64,000 nt of DNA. Origin: Chryseobacterium piperi (GTDB taxonomy: Bacteria > Bacteroidota > Bacteroidia > Flavobacteriales > Weeksellaceae). The notes beneath the pieces are model-generated. The model searched no databases. It saw only the letters and a program-made list of their open reading frames with translations, and was not told the origin of the DNA. The position numbers and the translations under genes were made by a program. The stretch spans positions 2,666,001 to 2,730,000 of the forward strand of contig NZ_CP023049.2 of the NCBI RefSeq assembly GCF_002285635.2, given 5' to 3'. This document shows, piece by piece, positions 33,632 through 44,654 of the stretch (its first letter is position 1; every line of letters starts with the position of its first letter).

Positions 33632-35170
33632 TTATTTAGTTTCACTTACTCTTAAAATATCACCGAAAACTCCTCTAGCTGTCACCTGCGCTCCGGCTCC
33701 GGCTCCCATGATAACAATTGGATTTTCACCATAGCTTTCCGTATAGATCTCAAAAATTGAATCTGATCCTTTCAATTGTCCCAATGCAGAGCTGGCAGGA
33801 ACAGAGACTAGTTTTACATCAAGCTGCCCTTTTTCTTCCTGTAAATCACCATGTAAATCACCTACATAACGTAATACATGATCCGGTTCCTGATTATCCT
33901 TTATCTTCTGGTATTCTGCATCAAGCTCTTCCAATCTTGAAATAAATTCATTTTTATCTACTGCCAAAAGGTCTTCCGGAATAAGATTTTGGATATTAAT
34001 ATCACTGAACTCATTGATAAGATCCAGTTCTCTTGCCAGAATCAAGAGTTTTCTTGCCACATCATTTCCAGAAAGATCTTCACGTGGATCCGGTTCCGTA
34101 AAACCTTTTTCCATAGCCTCGCCGATGATGGTTGAAAACTGATCATTTCTCACAGAAAAATTATTAAAAATATAGCTCAAAGAACCGGAGAACACTCCTT
34201 TTATTCTTGTAATATTCTCTCCTGAAAGGTGTAATAATTTGATGGTATCAATCAAAGGCAATCCTGCTCCAACGTTAGTTTCATACAGGTAACGTCTGTT
34301 GTTTTTATTCAACGTATATCTTAGTTTACGGTATTCTTCAATCGGGAGAGTATTGAAAATTTTATTGGAAGACACCAGATCGAATCCGTTTTCAGCCAAG
34401 GCATGATAGTTTTTAACAAAATCTTTACTTGCTGTATTATCCACTACAATTAGATTTTCCAACTGGTTTTCTTTTGAAAAACTAATCAGCTCTTCTACAT
34501 TGGATGGATGCTCTGCTACAGAGACCTCATCATTCCAATTGTTATCAAAACCTTTTTTATTAAATGCAATCTTTCTCGAGTTAGCCACTGCTACCACTTT
34601 AAGATCAATTTTCTTACGTCGCTTAATTTCTTCTGAAGATTCTAACACCTGGTCAATTAATGTTTTTCCAACATTTCCGTGCCCAATAATGGCTAAATGA
34701 ACTGTTTTAGGTTTCTTAGAAATTTCAGATTCAATGATATTTTTAGTTTTTTCATCCTGAGATGAAGTCACCACAATATTGACCCGCTTTTCACTCGCTA
34801 TCTGGTTAAGCAGCAAAGGAAAAACATTATTTCTCGCCAGCTCAGTAAGTACTTTATTAAGATCTTCAGCGACAAATCCTAAAACAGAAACATTGTTAAT
34901 ACTGTAAATCTGGGATACTTTCCCTGACTTTCTTTCTGCTTCAAATTCATCGATCAGACAATTCACTGCTTTTTCAGAATCATTTTCGTGGACAAGAATC
35001 GAAAGTCCGTTTTCGATTGCTTGCTGGGAAATTACCCCAACACTGATTCTCGCCAAAGTAAGTGCTTTAAAAATTCTTCCGTCAATACCGATTTCTCCTA
35101 AGAAATCTTCTCCTTCAAATTTGATGATTGATCTGTTTTTTAAAAATTTTATTTCGTTAGCATTTTTCAT
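33632..35170 (-). CDS. hom: Homoserine dehydrogenase with N-terminal ACT region (no aspartokinase domain)
   Basis: 512 residues. Residues ~1-150 correspond to the ACT regulatory part seen between kinase and dehydrogenase in ThrA-type bifunctional enzymes (LTLARISVGVISQQAIENGL, ISVLGF-like, LARNNVFPLLLNQ). The dehydrogenase follows, with the NAD(P) loop GHGNVGKT at 163-170, ETNVGAGLPLIDTI, GVFSGSLSYIF and EPDPREDLSGNDVARK. The aspartokinase domain is absent. It reduces aspartate semialdehyde to homoserine, feeding metX. Retention of the ACT domain suggests allosteric control by a downstream amino acid (inference). Confidence 0.88.
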   Translation of the reverse strand: MKNANEIKFLKNRSIIKFEGEDFLGEIGIDGRIFKALTLARISVGVISQQAIENGLSILVHENDSEKAVNCLIDEFEAERKSGKVSQIYSINNVSVLGFVAEDLNKVLTELARNNVFPLLLNQIASEKRVNIVVTSSQDEKTKNIIESEISKKPKTVHLAIIGHGNVGKTLIDQVLESSEEIKRRKKIDLKVVAVANSRKIAFNKKGFDNNWNDEVSVAEHPSNVEELISFSKENQLENLIVVDNTASKDFVKNYHALAENGFDLVSSNKIFNTLPIEEYRKLRYTLNKNNRRYLYETNVGAGLPLIDTIKLLHLSGENITRIKGVFSGSLSYIFNNFSVRNDQFSTIIGEAMEKGFTEPDPREDLSGNDVARKLLILARELDLINEFSDINIQNLIPEDLLAVDKNEFISRLEELDAEYQKIKDNQEPDHVLRYVGDLHGDLQEEKGQLDVKLVSVPASSALGQLKGSDSIFEIYTESYGENPIVIMGAGAGAQVTARGVFGDILRVSETK

Positions 35171-35227
35171 CTGTTCATTCTTTATTGTTTAGTTTTTTAT
35201 AAAATGGGATTTCATTTAAGTTCCATT

Positions 35228-36166
35228 TCATAAAATGTTTTTAATGATGTTATTTAATTGTTTATATTCCATTAGAAAGGCATCGTGCCCATGAATTGAT
35301 TTGATCTCGTGATAGAAGATATCTTCTTTGCTCTCCCGTAATTTTTCAAAACACATTCGTATTTCAGAAGCCGGGAAGAATAAATCTGTATCAACGGAGA
35401 TCAAGTGCATTCGTGCTTTAATTTTTCCCAGTTCTTTTTCTTCTCCGCTAATGTTCATCAGCAAATGATTCATTAACTTATAAGACTCTAAACTAAATCT
35501 TTCATTAAGGGCTTTACCATGATAGGTTAACCAATCTTCCGATTCAAGCTTTTGTTTTTCCGAATTATATTTATTTTGAAATCTGTCGTTTAAGGACTGA
35601 GGTGTTCTATAGCATAACATGGCATGTATCCTTGCTTTTTGTAAAGGTTCATCATTTCCGTTGAGCAAAAATTTCTGAATAAGACATTGTGCATGCAGCC
35701 AGTCATGGGTTTTAAAATCACAGGCAATAGGAATGAACACCTCGGCGAGTGAAGGCTTTTTAATCAGCATCTCCCATCCTATTCCTCCTCCAAGAGAGCC
35801 TCCGATAATCGCATGTAAGCGTTCAATATGAAGGCTTTCAAGTCCTTTTAAAAATATATTGGCAATATCTGAGGGAGTAAAATCCTCATATTCATCAATT
35901 AAAAAGTCATCATATCCGTTTCCGGGGATATTGAAACATAAAACAGTAAAGGCATTAATATCAATCACCCCATTTTCGCCAACCAATTGTTGCCACCAGC
36001 CATTTTCTCCTGAAACATTAGAGTTTCCGGTTAAGGCATGATTAATTAAAATAATGGGGCTCGTAAACAGGTCTTTCCCAAAGATCTGATAGCTCAATGG
36101 GATATGATATTCCTTTCCGGAATTCGTTTGATAAAAAAGTTTAATATGTTTTAGTTCTGTTTTCAA
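35228..36166 (-). CDS. metX: Homoserine O-acyltransferase (MetX-type alpha/beta hydrolase)
   Basis: 312 residues, slightly shorter than most MetX proteins (~350). The nucleophile Ser124 is in IIGGSLGGGIGWEML, the acid is in HLISVDTDLFFP and the His is in IHGHDAFLMEY. LINHALTGNSNV and CFNIPGNGYDDF are family signatures. It activates homoserine with an acyl group, acetyl more likely than succinyl. It is the first gene of the operon and lies directly behind the SAM-I riboswitch. Confidence 0.88.
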   Translation of the reverse strand: MKTELKHIKLFYQTNSGKEYHIPLSYQIFGKDLFTSPIILINHALTGNSNVSGENGWWQQLVGENGVIDINAFTVLCFNIPGNGYDDFLIDEYEDFTPSDIANIFLKGLESLHIERLHAIIGGSLGGGIGWEMLIKKPSLAEVFIPIACDFKTHDWLHAQCLIQKFLLNGNDEPLQKARIHAMLCYRTPQSLNDRFQNKYNSEKQKLESEDWLTYHGKALNERFSLESYKLMNHLLMNISGEEKELGKIKARMHLISVDTDLFFPASEIRMCFEKLRESKEDIFYHEIKSIHGHDAFLMEYKQLNNIIKNIL

Positions 36167-36199
36167 TTCTATTATATATTTTATAACACAATTGAAAAT

Positions 36200-36227
36200 G
36201 CCATGAGAAATGGCTGAAGAACTTCAG
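36200..36227 (-). promoter_or_regulatory. Candidate expression platform of the SAM riboswitch
   Basis: Two small hairpins between aptamer and metX: CTGAAGTTCTTCAG, then GCCAT TTCTC ATGGC, the latter followed by ATTTTC on the minus strand. They could form an attenuator, but the T tail is weak. Mechanism uncertain. Confidence 0.4.
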
Positions 36228-36252
36228 TAAGTTATCTGTCCAAAATAAATTA

Positions 36253-36338
36253 TTTGGTAGAACGTAGCACCTTCTTCGCTTGCACAAAGGGTTGCTAAGG
36301 TTTCATAGGGTCTAATCCCTCAACCTTTCTTGATAACA
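36253..36338 (-). ncRNA. SAM-I (S-box) riboswitch
   Basis: On the minus strand the order of conserved S-box pieces is complete: TTATCAAGAAAGGT, then GAGGGA, then CCCTATGAAACC, TAGCAACC, a variable stem and AAGGTGCTA before the closing strand TTCTACC. This is the classic SAM-binding aptamer. It lies between a -7 element and metX and should turn the whole metX-hom-metZ-metH-desaturase-metH-metF unit down when S-adenosylmethionine is plentiful. Confidence 0.93.
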
Positions 36339-36366
36339 TTTTCAATATTTGAATGATCGAATGGTG

Positions 36367-36374
36367 CAAAGATA
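36367..36374 (-). promoter_or_regulatory. Promoter -7 element of the methionine operon
   Basis: TATCTTTG on the minus strand matches TAnnTTTG and is placed so that transcription would begin 15-25 nt before the riboswitch. A -33 TTG is not clear. Confidence 0.6.
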
Positions 36375-36538
36375 GCTATTTTAATTTTAACTTTTTAATA
36401 AAAAAATAATTTAATGTCAAATTTCCCGTAAACAAAAGAGTTACAATGATATGTTAAGAATTATTCAGATAGAAAAAATTGGAATTATTTTTCAAAAAAA
36501 TTACCTTCGTATAGAAACGTATAGAAAAATGATGAATT

Positions 36539-39154
<2,616 letters not shown>

Positions 39155-39193
39155 TGAGTAATGAGTAATCAGCAATAAGTAATAAGTAATAAA

Positions 39194-39220
39194 AAAAACC
39201 GGATATATCATCCGGTTTTT
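39194..39220. terminator. Bidirectional terminator between the glucosidase gene and osmC
   Basis: AAAAACCGGA / TCCGGTTTTT with loop TATATCA, flanked by A and T runs. In front of it lies a tandem AGTAAT/AATAAGT repeat (39155-39190). Confidence 0.85.
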
Positions 39221-39251
39221 TGTTTTTAAATACTCTATATCTTCTATAGAT

Positions 39252-39671
39252 TTATATTTTTTCTCCGTTCACATATACTTCGTAGCCAATTTCCACATTG
39301 GGTTCTAATGTTTTAGAAACGGAACAGTACTTTTCAAAAGACAGATCCGCTGCTTTTAATGCTTTTTTAGGATCTATATTTCCTTCTAAAAGGAATTTAA
39401 CCATAATTGATTTAAAAGGCTTGGCATCTTCTACAGCAATTCTCTCGCCCTCTACCTCAGCTTTAAAACCTGTAATCTCTTGTCTTTGTTTTTTCAATAT
39501 TGAAACTACATCTATCCCACTGCAACCTGCTACAGCCATCAAAACACTTTCCATAGGAGACACTCCTTTAGCTCCGGGCTGTGAAGTATTATCCAAAAGG
39601 ATTGAATTTCCCTGGGCATTCGTACATTCAAATAAGAAGTCGTCGTTTATTCTGTTTAGTGTTATTTTCAT
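39252..39671 (-). CDS. OsmC-family peroxidase-like protein
   Basis: 139 residues, full length for the family. The two redox cysteines are present: Cys50 in MAVAGCSGIDVVSIL and Cys116 in FEKYCSVSKTL. OsmC/Ohr proteins reduce organic hydroperoxides as cytoplasmic dimers. The sequence is nearer the YhfA-like OsmC branch than Ohr. Single gene; convergent with the glucosidase gene across a shared terminator. Confidence 0.88.
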   Translation of the reverse strand: MKITLNRINDDFLFECTNAQGNSILLDNTSQPGAKGVSPMESVLMAVAGCSGIDVVSILKKQRQEITGFKAEVEGERIAVEDAKPFKSIMVKFLLEGNIDPKKALKAADLSFEKYCSVSKTLEPNVEIGYEVYVNGEKI

Positions 39672-39748
39672 TGTCGTATTTATATTTTTTAAGATTATTA
39701 GGACGAACCTTTGGTTTAAAGGTTTTCAGTACGCTTGTGAATACAAAA

Positions 39749-41071
39749 TTATAAAATTCCCCGCGCTTTTATCTCTAGGTATTTATTGATAACGTCGATA
39801 TTTAAATTTTCAGGAAGAGTATATACTGTATAAATACCATATTTGCGGAGTTCCTGTATAATTAATTTCTTTTCAAACTCAAATTTCTCAGCGATAATTT
39901 CATCATAAATCTCCTGCATACTTTCCGGGTTTTTATGAATCAAATGCTGAAGCTCTGAGTTTTTGAAAAATACCACCACCAATAAATGATTTTTTGCAAT
40001 TCCACGCAGGTATTTCAATTGCCTGTTGAGTCCGTCTAAAGTTTCAAAATTAGTAAAAAGCAGAATAAGAGTCCTCTGATTGATTGAATATTTCACATCC
40101 TGATACAATCTATTGAAATCACTTTCAAAAAAATTGGTTTTGATATTATAAAGAGATTCGGAAATCTTCTTTAACTGTCCTGACTTATTTTCAGCAGCTA
40201 TTTTATTTTCCGTTTTCTTTGAAAAGGTCAACATGCCTGCCCGGTCTCCTTTTTTTAAAATAATATGGGATAAGGCCATGGTTGCATTAATAGAATAATC
40301 CAGAAGGCTCAATTCTTTAAAAGGCATTTTCATTGTTCTGCCGGTATCAATCAACATAAAAATACGCTGTGATTTTTCATCCTGAAACTGATTCACCATT
40401 AAACGATTGGTCTTTGAGGTCGCCTTCCAATTGATAGTCCGTATATCATCTCCCGGAACATAGTCCTTGATTTGTTCAAATTCCATGGTATGTCCCAGTT
40501 TTCTTATTTTTTTAATCCCACCTAACAAGAATTCACTCTGAAGTGCCATCAATTCATACTTCCGAAGATGAATAAAAGATGGGTAAGAAGGTAAGGCCGC
40601 GTCTTTTTGGAACCTGAACCGTTTGGAAACAAAACCTATTGGAGAAGACACATAGATATTTAAACTCCCAAAATGATACTCCCCTCTTTCTTTAGGCTCC
40701 AACGTATATTGAAAATAGGTATTTCTTCCCGGTTCTATTTCTTTACGAATTAAAAAATCTCTTTTTTGAAACTGAAATGGAATTTCATCAATAATTTTAG
40801 TATTAATTTTGAAACTGTAATTATTCCTAATATCTATTTTTATCGGATTTTCATCTCCATTTGATAATTTCTCCGGCAGGATTCTCTGCGCGAAAACCCC
40901 ATCTTTCTGATTAAATACTAAAAGGTAATCAACCATGATTGCTAAAAAGCACAGTAACATTACCAAATGGGCAACCATCATTAAGAATGGAAAGAAAAAT
41001 GCCAGGACATAAAGCATTCCCACTCCAATGAGTGTTAAGAAAAAACGGGTATTGATGTATAGGTTTTTCAT
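39749..41071 (-). CDS. DUF58 protein (vWA-like partner of MoxR)
   Basis: 440 residues. Two N-terminal membrane helices (~8-50) precede a beta-rich segment and the DUF58 core PGDDIRTINWKATSKTN (~210-230), followed by a degenerate von Willebrand A domain (FMLIDTGRTM, LLDYSINATMAL, DRAGMLTFSK). DUF58 proteins work with MoxR-type AAA+ ATPases in assembling or maturing envelope complexes. In this cluster it should be co-transcribed with moxR, from which it is separated by an inserted four-helix-bundle element. Confidence 0.88.
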   Translation of the reverse strand: MKNLYINTRFFLTLIGVGMLYVLAFFFPFLMMVAHLVMLLCFLAIMVDYLLVFNQKDGVFAQRILPEKLSNGDENPIKIDIRNNYSFKINTKIIDEIPFQFQKRDFLIRKEIEPGRNTYFQYTLEPKERGEYHFGSLNIYVSSPIGFVSKRFRFQKDAALPSYPSFIHLRKYELMALQSEFLLGGIKKIRKLGHTMEFEQIKDYVPGDDIRTINWKATSKTNRLMVNQFQDEKSQRIFMLIDTGRTMKMPFKELSLLDYSINATMALSHIILKKGDRAGMLTFSKKTENKIAAENKSGQLKKISESLYNIKTNFFESDFNRLYQDVKYSINQRTLILLFTNFETLDGLNRQLKYLRGIAKNHLLVVVFFKNSELQHLIHKNPESMQEIYDEIIAEKFEFEKKLIIQELRKYGIYTVYTLPENLNIDVINKYLEIKARGIL

Positions 41072-41519
41072 TTTCAGGTTGCAGAAGATGACAGGTTATA
41101 GGTTGTAGCTCTATAAGTTTACTGCAAAGAATTAATTAATCCGTTCAACATTTTTGAAATTTCTATAATAGCATTATTTAATTTCATGTATTCATTTTCC
41201 TTTAGAAAATTTAGATTTTTAGAAATAAGCAATTGGGTTTCAATTTCCGAGCAACTTCCTCCGGATATTTTTAAAAACTGAAGATAGTCTGGTTTGCTTC
41301 TTCTTGAGTTTCCTTCTGCAATATTTGATGGTACCGAAACAGAAGCTCTTCTGATCTGTGAAGTCAATCCATACATTTCATGCATAGAAAACGTATCTGA
41401 AACTCTATAAATTTCAGTAACAAAATCAATAGATTTCTGCCAAACTAGTAATTCTTTAAAATTCGCCATACTAATATTTACTTTTCATTACCTGCTACCT
41501 ATCACCTATTATCTGCTAC
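41072..41519 (-). repeat. Inverted-repeat element carrying a four-helix-bundle gene (IVS-like, element A)
   Basis: The left flank (41075-41109) CAGGTTGCAG...ACAGGTTATAGGTTGTAGC and the right flank read on the other strand (41490-41520) AGTAGCAGATAATAGG...GATAGGTAGCAGGT are imperfect complements with the same internal AGGT-type repeats. Together they bracket the gene at 41119-41469. The element occupies the whole gap from the moxR stop codon to the DUF58 start codon. Its architecture, inverted repeats around a four-helix-bundle gene, is that of intervening sequences in 23S rRNA genes. Confidence 0.6.
41119..41469 (-). CDS. Four-helix-bundle protein (23S rRNA IVS-protein / Avd-like family)
   Basis: 116 residues, all helical. 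Family signatures: NFKELLVWQKSIDFVTEIY, MHEMYGLTSQIRRASVSVP, SNIAEGNSRRSKPDYLQFL, SGGSCSEIETQLLISKNL and a C-terminal EISKMLNGLINSLQ. Members are pentameric helical bundles encoded within intervening sequences of 23S rRNA genes, or related to the Avd accessory protein of diversity-generating retroelements; their function outside those contexts is unknown. Here it interrupts a moxR-DUF58 operon in the same direction and is enclosed by inverted repeats. Confidence 0.9.
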   Translation of the reverse strand: MANFKELLVWQKSIDFVTEIYRVSDTFSMHEMYGLTSQIRRASVSVPSNIAEGNSRRSKPDYLQFLKISGGSCSEIETQLLISKNLNFLKENEYMKLNNAIIEISKMLNGLINSLQ

Positions 41520-42551
41520 TTATCTAGGTATCTCTATTCCTTCTAAAATCTGACGAATAATTTCATCAGCCGTTAGACCTTCCATTTCTCTTTCAGGCGA
41601 TACAATCACTCTGTGTCTTAAGACTGCATAACTTGCTTCTTTAATATCTTCAGGAGTGACAAAATCTCTGCCTCTTAAAGCAGCAAAAGCCTTTGAAGCC
41701 GTTAGAAGTGCTAAGCTCGCTCTTGGAGAAGCTCCCAGATATAAAAACTGATTTTCTCTTGTATTTACTATGATTTTAGCAATATACTCCATCAGCTGCC
41801 CCTCAACAATGATCTCTTTTACCAATTGCTGGTAATTTTTGAGCTGCTGCGCTGTAATTACTTTATTTACAACTTCTGTTTTATCTTCTTTTCTGCTTTC
41901 ATGCTGATTTTTAATAATACTGATTTCCTGTTCCAGATTAGGGTATCCTACATTAATCTTAAAGAGAAAACGGTCTAATTGGGCTTCAGGAAGTCTGTAG
42001 GTTCCTTCATGCTCTATTGGATTCTGTGTAGCTACCACCAAAAACGGCTCTTCCATTGTGTAACGGTTTCCGTCCATGGTAATCTGTCTTTCCTCCATCA
42101 CTTCAAATAAGGCAGCCTGGGTTTTGGCAGGTGATCTGTTGATTTCATCAATCAAAATAAAATTGGAGAAAATAGGCCCCTTTTTAAATTCAAATTCAGA
42201 GTTTTTAACATTGAAAATAGAGGTTCCTAAAATGTCTGAAGGCATTAAATCCGGAGTAAACTGAATTCTGCTGAAACCTACATCAATAGTTTTTGCCAAC
42301 AACTTGGCAGTAATGGTCTTTGCAACTCCCGGAACTCCTTCAATCAAAACATGTCCATTGGATAAAAGTGCCGCCAGAAGATGTTCTACCATACTTTCCT
42401 GACCTACAATTACCTTAGCAATTTCAGATTTCACTTTTTCAAGGCTCACCCTAAGCTCAATCATATCAATTCTCGATTGAAAATCACCTTCTTTTTTATC
42501 AAGGTTTACAGAACTTTGATCGTCTATATTTTCATTTTCAAGGTTTTCCAT
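41520..42551 (-). CDS. MoxR-family AAA+ ATPase
   Basis: 343 residues. Walker A GVPGVAKT at 72-79, Walker B FILIDEINRSP at about 131-141, sensor/arginine region GTYRLPEAQLDRFLFKI, and the C-terminal lid PRASLALLTASKAFAALRGRDFVTPEDI. MoxR ATPases act as chaperones in metal-cofactor or envelope complex maturation, with DUF58 and vWA proteins as partners. Part of the minus-strand cluster SpoIIM-membrane-DUF4129-DUF4350-MoxR-DUF58. Confidence 0.93.
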   Translation of the reverse strand: MENLENENIDDQSSVNLDKKEGDFQSRIDMIELRVSLEKVKSEIAKVIVGQESMVEHLLAALLSNGHVLIEGVPGVAKTITAKLLAKTIDVGFSRIQFTPDLMPSDILGTSIFNVKNSEFEFKKGPIFSNFILIDEINRSPAKTQAALFEVMEERQITMDGNRYTMEEPFLVVATQNPIEHEGTYRLPEAQLDRFLFKINVGYPNLEQEISIIKNQHESRKEDKTEVVNKVITAQQLKNYQQLVKEIIVEGQLMEYIAKIIVNTRENQFLYLGASPRASLALLTASKAFAALRGRDFVTPEDIKEASYAVLRHRVIVSPEREMEGLTADEIIRQILEGIEIPR

Positions 42552-42564
42552 AAATTTTAATTTA

Positions 42565-42675
42565 TCAATTTACCAGATAACAATGTACCAATTTAACAAT
42601 GGATTATACAACTATCATTCTTCACTTCGTTCAGAATCTCATACTGGTACATTGCTACATTATTAGATTGTTACA
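42565..42675. repeat. Hairpin element between DUF4350 and moxR
   Basis: CAATGTACCA (42581-42590) is exactly complementary to TGGTACATTG (42645-42654), and a small inner dyad ATTCT...AGAAT sits at the tip. Outer arms repeat AACAAT / ATTGTTACATT. It fills the gap between the stop of the DUF4350 gene and the start of moxR, and shares the AACAATGTACCAATT theme with 33.6 kb. Confidence 0.65.
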
Positions 42676-43842
42676 TTATTTTAATATTATCTCATCTAAG
42701 ATTTTATTCATCCTTGCCAGGTCTTCCTTCATTACACTTGCATATGGATCCTGTGCTTTTCGGATGAGTTGTATCGCTTCCTGAATCAACTCAACAGGCT
42801 TTCCTGTCTTTAATTGCAATTTTTTAGCAAAATCATGATCTAAATTCTGCGTATCAATAAGAAGGTCCATTCTTACCCTATTCAGAAAATACTGGGCTTT
42901 TTTAGCCATCATATCATGAAAGTCTCCTTCCTGAAGATAAAGGTTTCCTATACTTTTCACGAAATCTACAGAAGTATTTTTAAGAGGTTCAATGATGGGA
43001 ACAATCCGCTGCTTTCTCTTTGCATTGAAGAAAATAAACAAAATAAGACCTCCTAAAAATATCCACCATGCATATTTTAATGCAGGTTTGGATAAAATAA
43101 ATCTCATGAAAAATTTGGAAGATGCTTTTGTATCATCAGCTTCAACAAACCAAAGTGTTTCTCTGTCATTAAGATATGAAAAAACATCTTGTGTATATTT
43201 TATATTCTCCGGCTTTAATAAATAATAGTTGGTTAAGAAAAGAGGCTCACTGTGAACATAAATATTCCCTTTCCCGAATTTCGCTTTTATAAAATTAGCC
43301 TGATCAGCATTATCCTTCTCAATTGTTTTTCCCAGTATTTCAATACCAGGTTTAAGATAAGAAAAACCTCTTCCTGATGGAAATTTATCTAAGTTAATAA
43401 AATCATTCTTATATTTTTGATCAGTAAGTTTTAAAACATTCTGTTCGTTAAAAGAGATTTGTGAATCATAATAACCAATACTGTCCGAAATTTCTTTTGG
43501 AATCCTGCTTACAATCAGCATTGCATCTGAGCCTTTGGAAACTTCAGTCAATATTTTCCGCCATGACTCTTTATCAACCTGCTTCTCAATAATCAATATA
43601 TTATGAACCTCCTTTTTATTTTGATTATAATAATCATAAGGTGTTTTGTCTATTTTCTTTAACTGACTTTTAAAAAGGTCTTTTGATTCTTTATTAAATA
43701 CAAATAACCCAAAAGGTGATTTTTCATTGGGATCAAAATTCTTACGCCAATCTGTAACCTCTTTTTTATTAACTTCAAGCAATGCCAGGATCACCATGAT
43801 AATGATGAAAATAATAGCATATATTTTGAAAGTTTTATTCAT
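42676..43842 (-). CDS. DUF4350 membrane protein
   Basis: 388 residues: one N-terminal membrane helix (~6-24), a long extracytoplasmic or cytoplasmic domain with the DUF4350 pattern (EKSPFGLFVFNKESKDLF, GSDAMLIVSRIP, GKGNIYVHSEPLFLTNYYLL, FSYLNDRETLWFVEAD), a second helix (~255-272; YAWWIFLGGLILFIFF) and a helical C-terminal tail. Function unknown; conserved neighbour of MoxR/DUF58/DUF4129 in Bacteroidota. Start 14 bp downstream of the DUF4129 stop. Confidence 0.8.
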   Translation of the reverse strand: MNKTFKIYAIIFIIIMVILALLEVNKKEVTDWRKNFDPNEKSPFGLFVFNKESKDLFKSQLKKIDKTPYDYYNQNKKEVHNILIIEKQVDKESWRKILTEVSKGSDAMLIVSRIPKEISDSIGYYDSQISFNEQNVLKLTDQKYKNDFINLDKFPSGRGFSYLKPGIEILGKTIEKDNADQANFIKAKFGKGNIYVHSEPLFLTNYYLLKPENIKYTQDVFSYLNDRETLWFVEADDTKASSKFFMRFILSKPALKYAWWIFLGGLILFIFFNAKRKQRIVPIIEPLKNTSVDFVKSIGNLYLQEGDFHDMMAKKAQYFLNRVRMDLLIDTQNLDHDFAKKLQLKTGKPVELIQEAIQLIRKAQDPYASVMKEDLARMNKILDEIILK

Positions 43843-43856
43843 TCGTAGAAAATTAA

Positions 43857-44654
43857 TTAAGGTTTAAATGCCTGATATTGGTTTTTAAATTTCAGATAAT
43901 CCTGTTCATTAATTTCAAATTCCCCGTACCAGACATAATCAAAAATATGAGATAAATTAGAAAATTCATTTTTCAAATGGGATGATTTTAACTCTGCCAC
44001 ATAGTCTTTGTTTGTCTTTTCCGGATTCCAAATGATAATTTTTTTATCACTGGCTTTCTTAAGGGTATATAAAAACTGATACCGAACAGCTGATCGATAA
44101 TCTTTAGCCTGTTCAAACTTGGCGATGCTTTCAGGAAAATTGATCTCATGAATATTTTCATGGAGTTCCTCGTCTTTAATAATTACTTTTTTATTCTTTT
44201 TCCCAAAAAAGAAACTTCCATCTTTTTCGATCAGATATTTAACGATAAAATATAATAAAAAGCCAACAAGAAGAATTGCAAATATGCGCATCACAATTGT
44301 TGTAATTTGGGCAGAAGTCCCAAAACTGTTTTCACCGAAAATACTCGCTATAATCTTAGCTATTTTTCTTTGCAGTTTCTGCCAGAAAGACTCTCTTGGC
44401 TTTATTGTGGTATAATCAAATTCATTTCCTTTATATCTCGACTTAAGGTTCTGTTTGAATTGTTTTGGATAAACAACATTATCAGAAACAGGATTTTTCA
44501 TCAGCACAGAATCAGCACGGTACATATTTTTGTAATGTCCCATACTCAACGAATCTTCCAGATACTCTTCAGAAATAGGCGTATTATCGTCATTCTGTGC
44601 ATAGGTGGATCCGATAGAGAAAAAAATCAGTAAGAAAAAAAGAATTTTATTCAT
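43857..44654 (-). CDS. DUF4129 domain protein
   Basis: 265 residues: signal peptide (to about residue 19, STYA-QN), a soluble stretch, a membrane helix (~125-143) and a cytoplasmic C-terminal DUF4129 segment (AKDYRSAVRYQFLYTLKKA, FDYVWYGEFEINEQDY). It overlaps the preceding gene by 8 bp, showing tight coupling. In transglutaminase/MoxR clusters this domain is the C-terminal element; its biochemical role is not known. Confidence 0.8.
   Translation of the reverse strand: MNKILFFLLIFFSIGSTYAQNDDNTPISEEYLEDSLSMGHYKNMYRADSVLMKNPVSDNVVYPKQFKQNLKSRYKGNEFDYTTIKPRESFWQKLQRKIAKIIASIFGENSFGTSAQITTIVMRIFAILLVGFLLYFIVKYLIEKDGSFFFGKKNKKVIIKDEELHENIHEINFPESIAKFEQAKDYRSAVRYQFLYTLKKASDKKIIIWNPEKTNKDYVAELKSSHLKNEFSNLSHIFDYVWYGEFEINEQDYLKFKNQYQAFKP

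Noticed and set aside
36181..36227. Stand-alone terminator between metX and the SAM aptamer
   Set aside because: The stem is short and the T tract is interrupted; listed only as a candidate expression platform.
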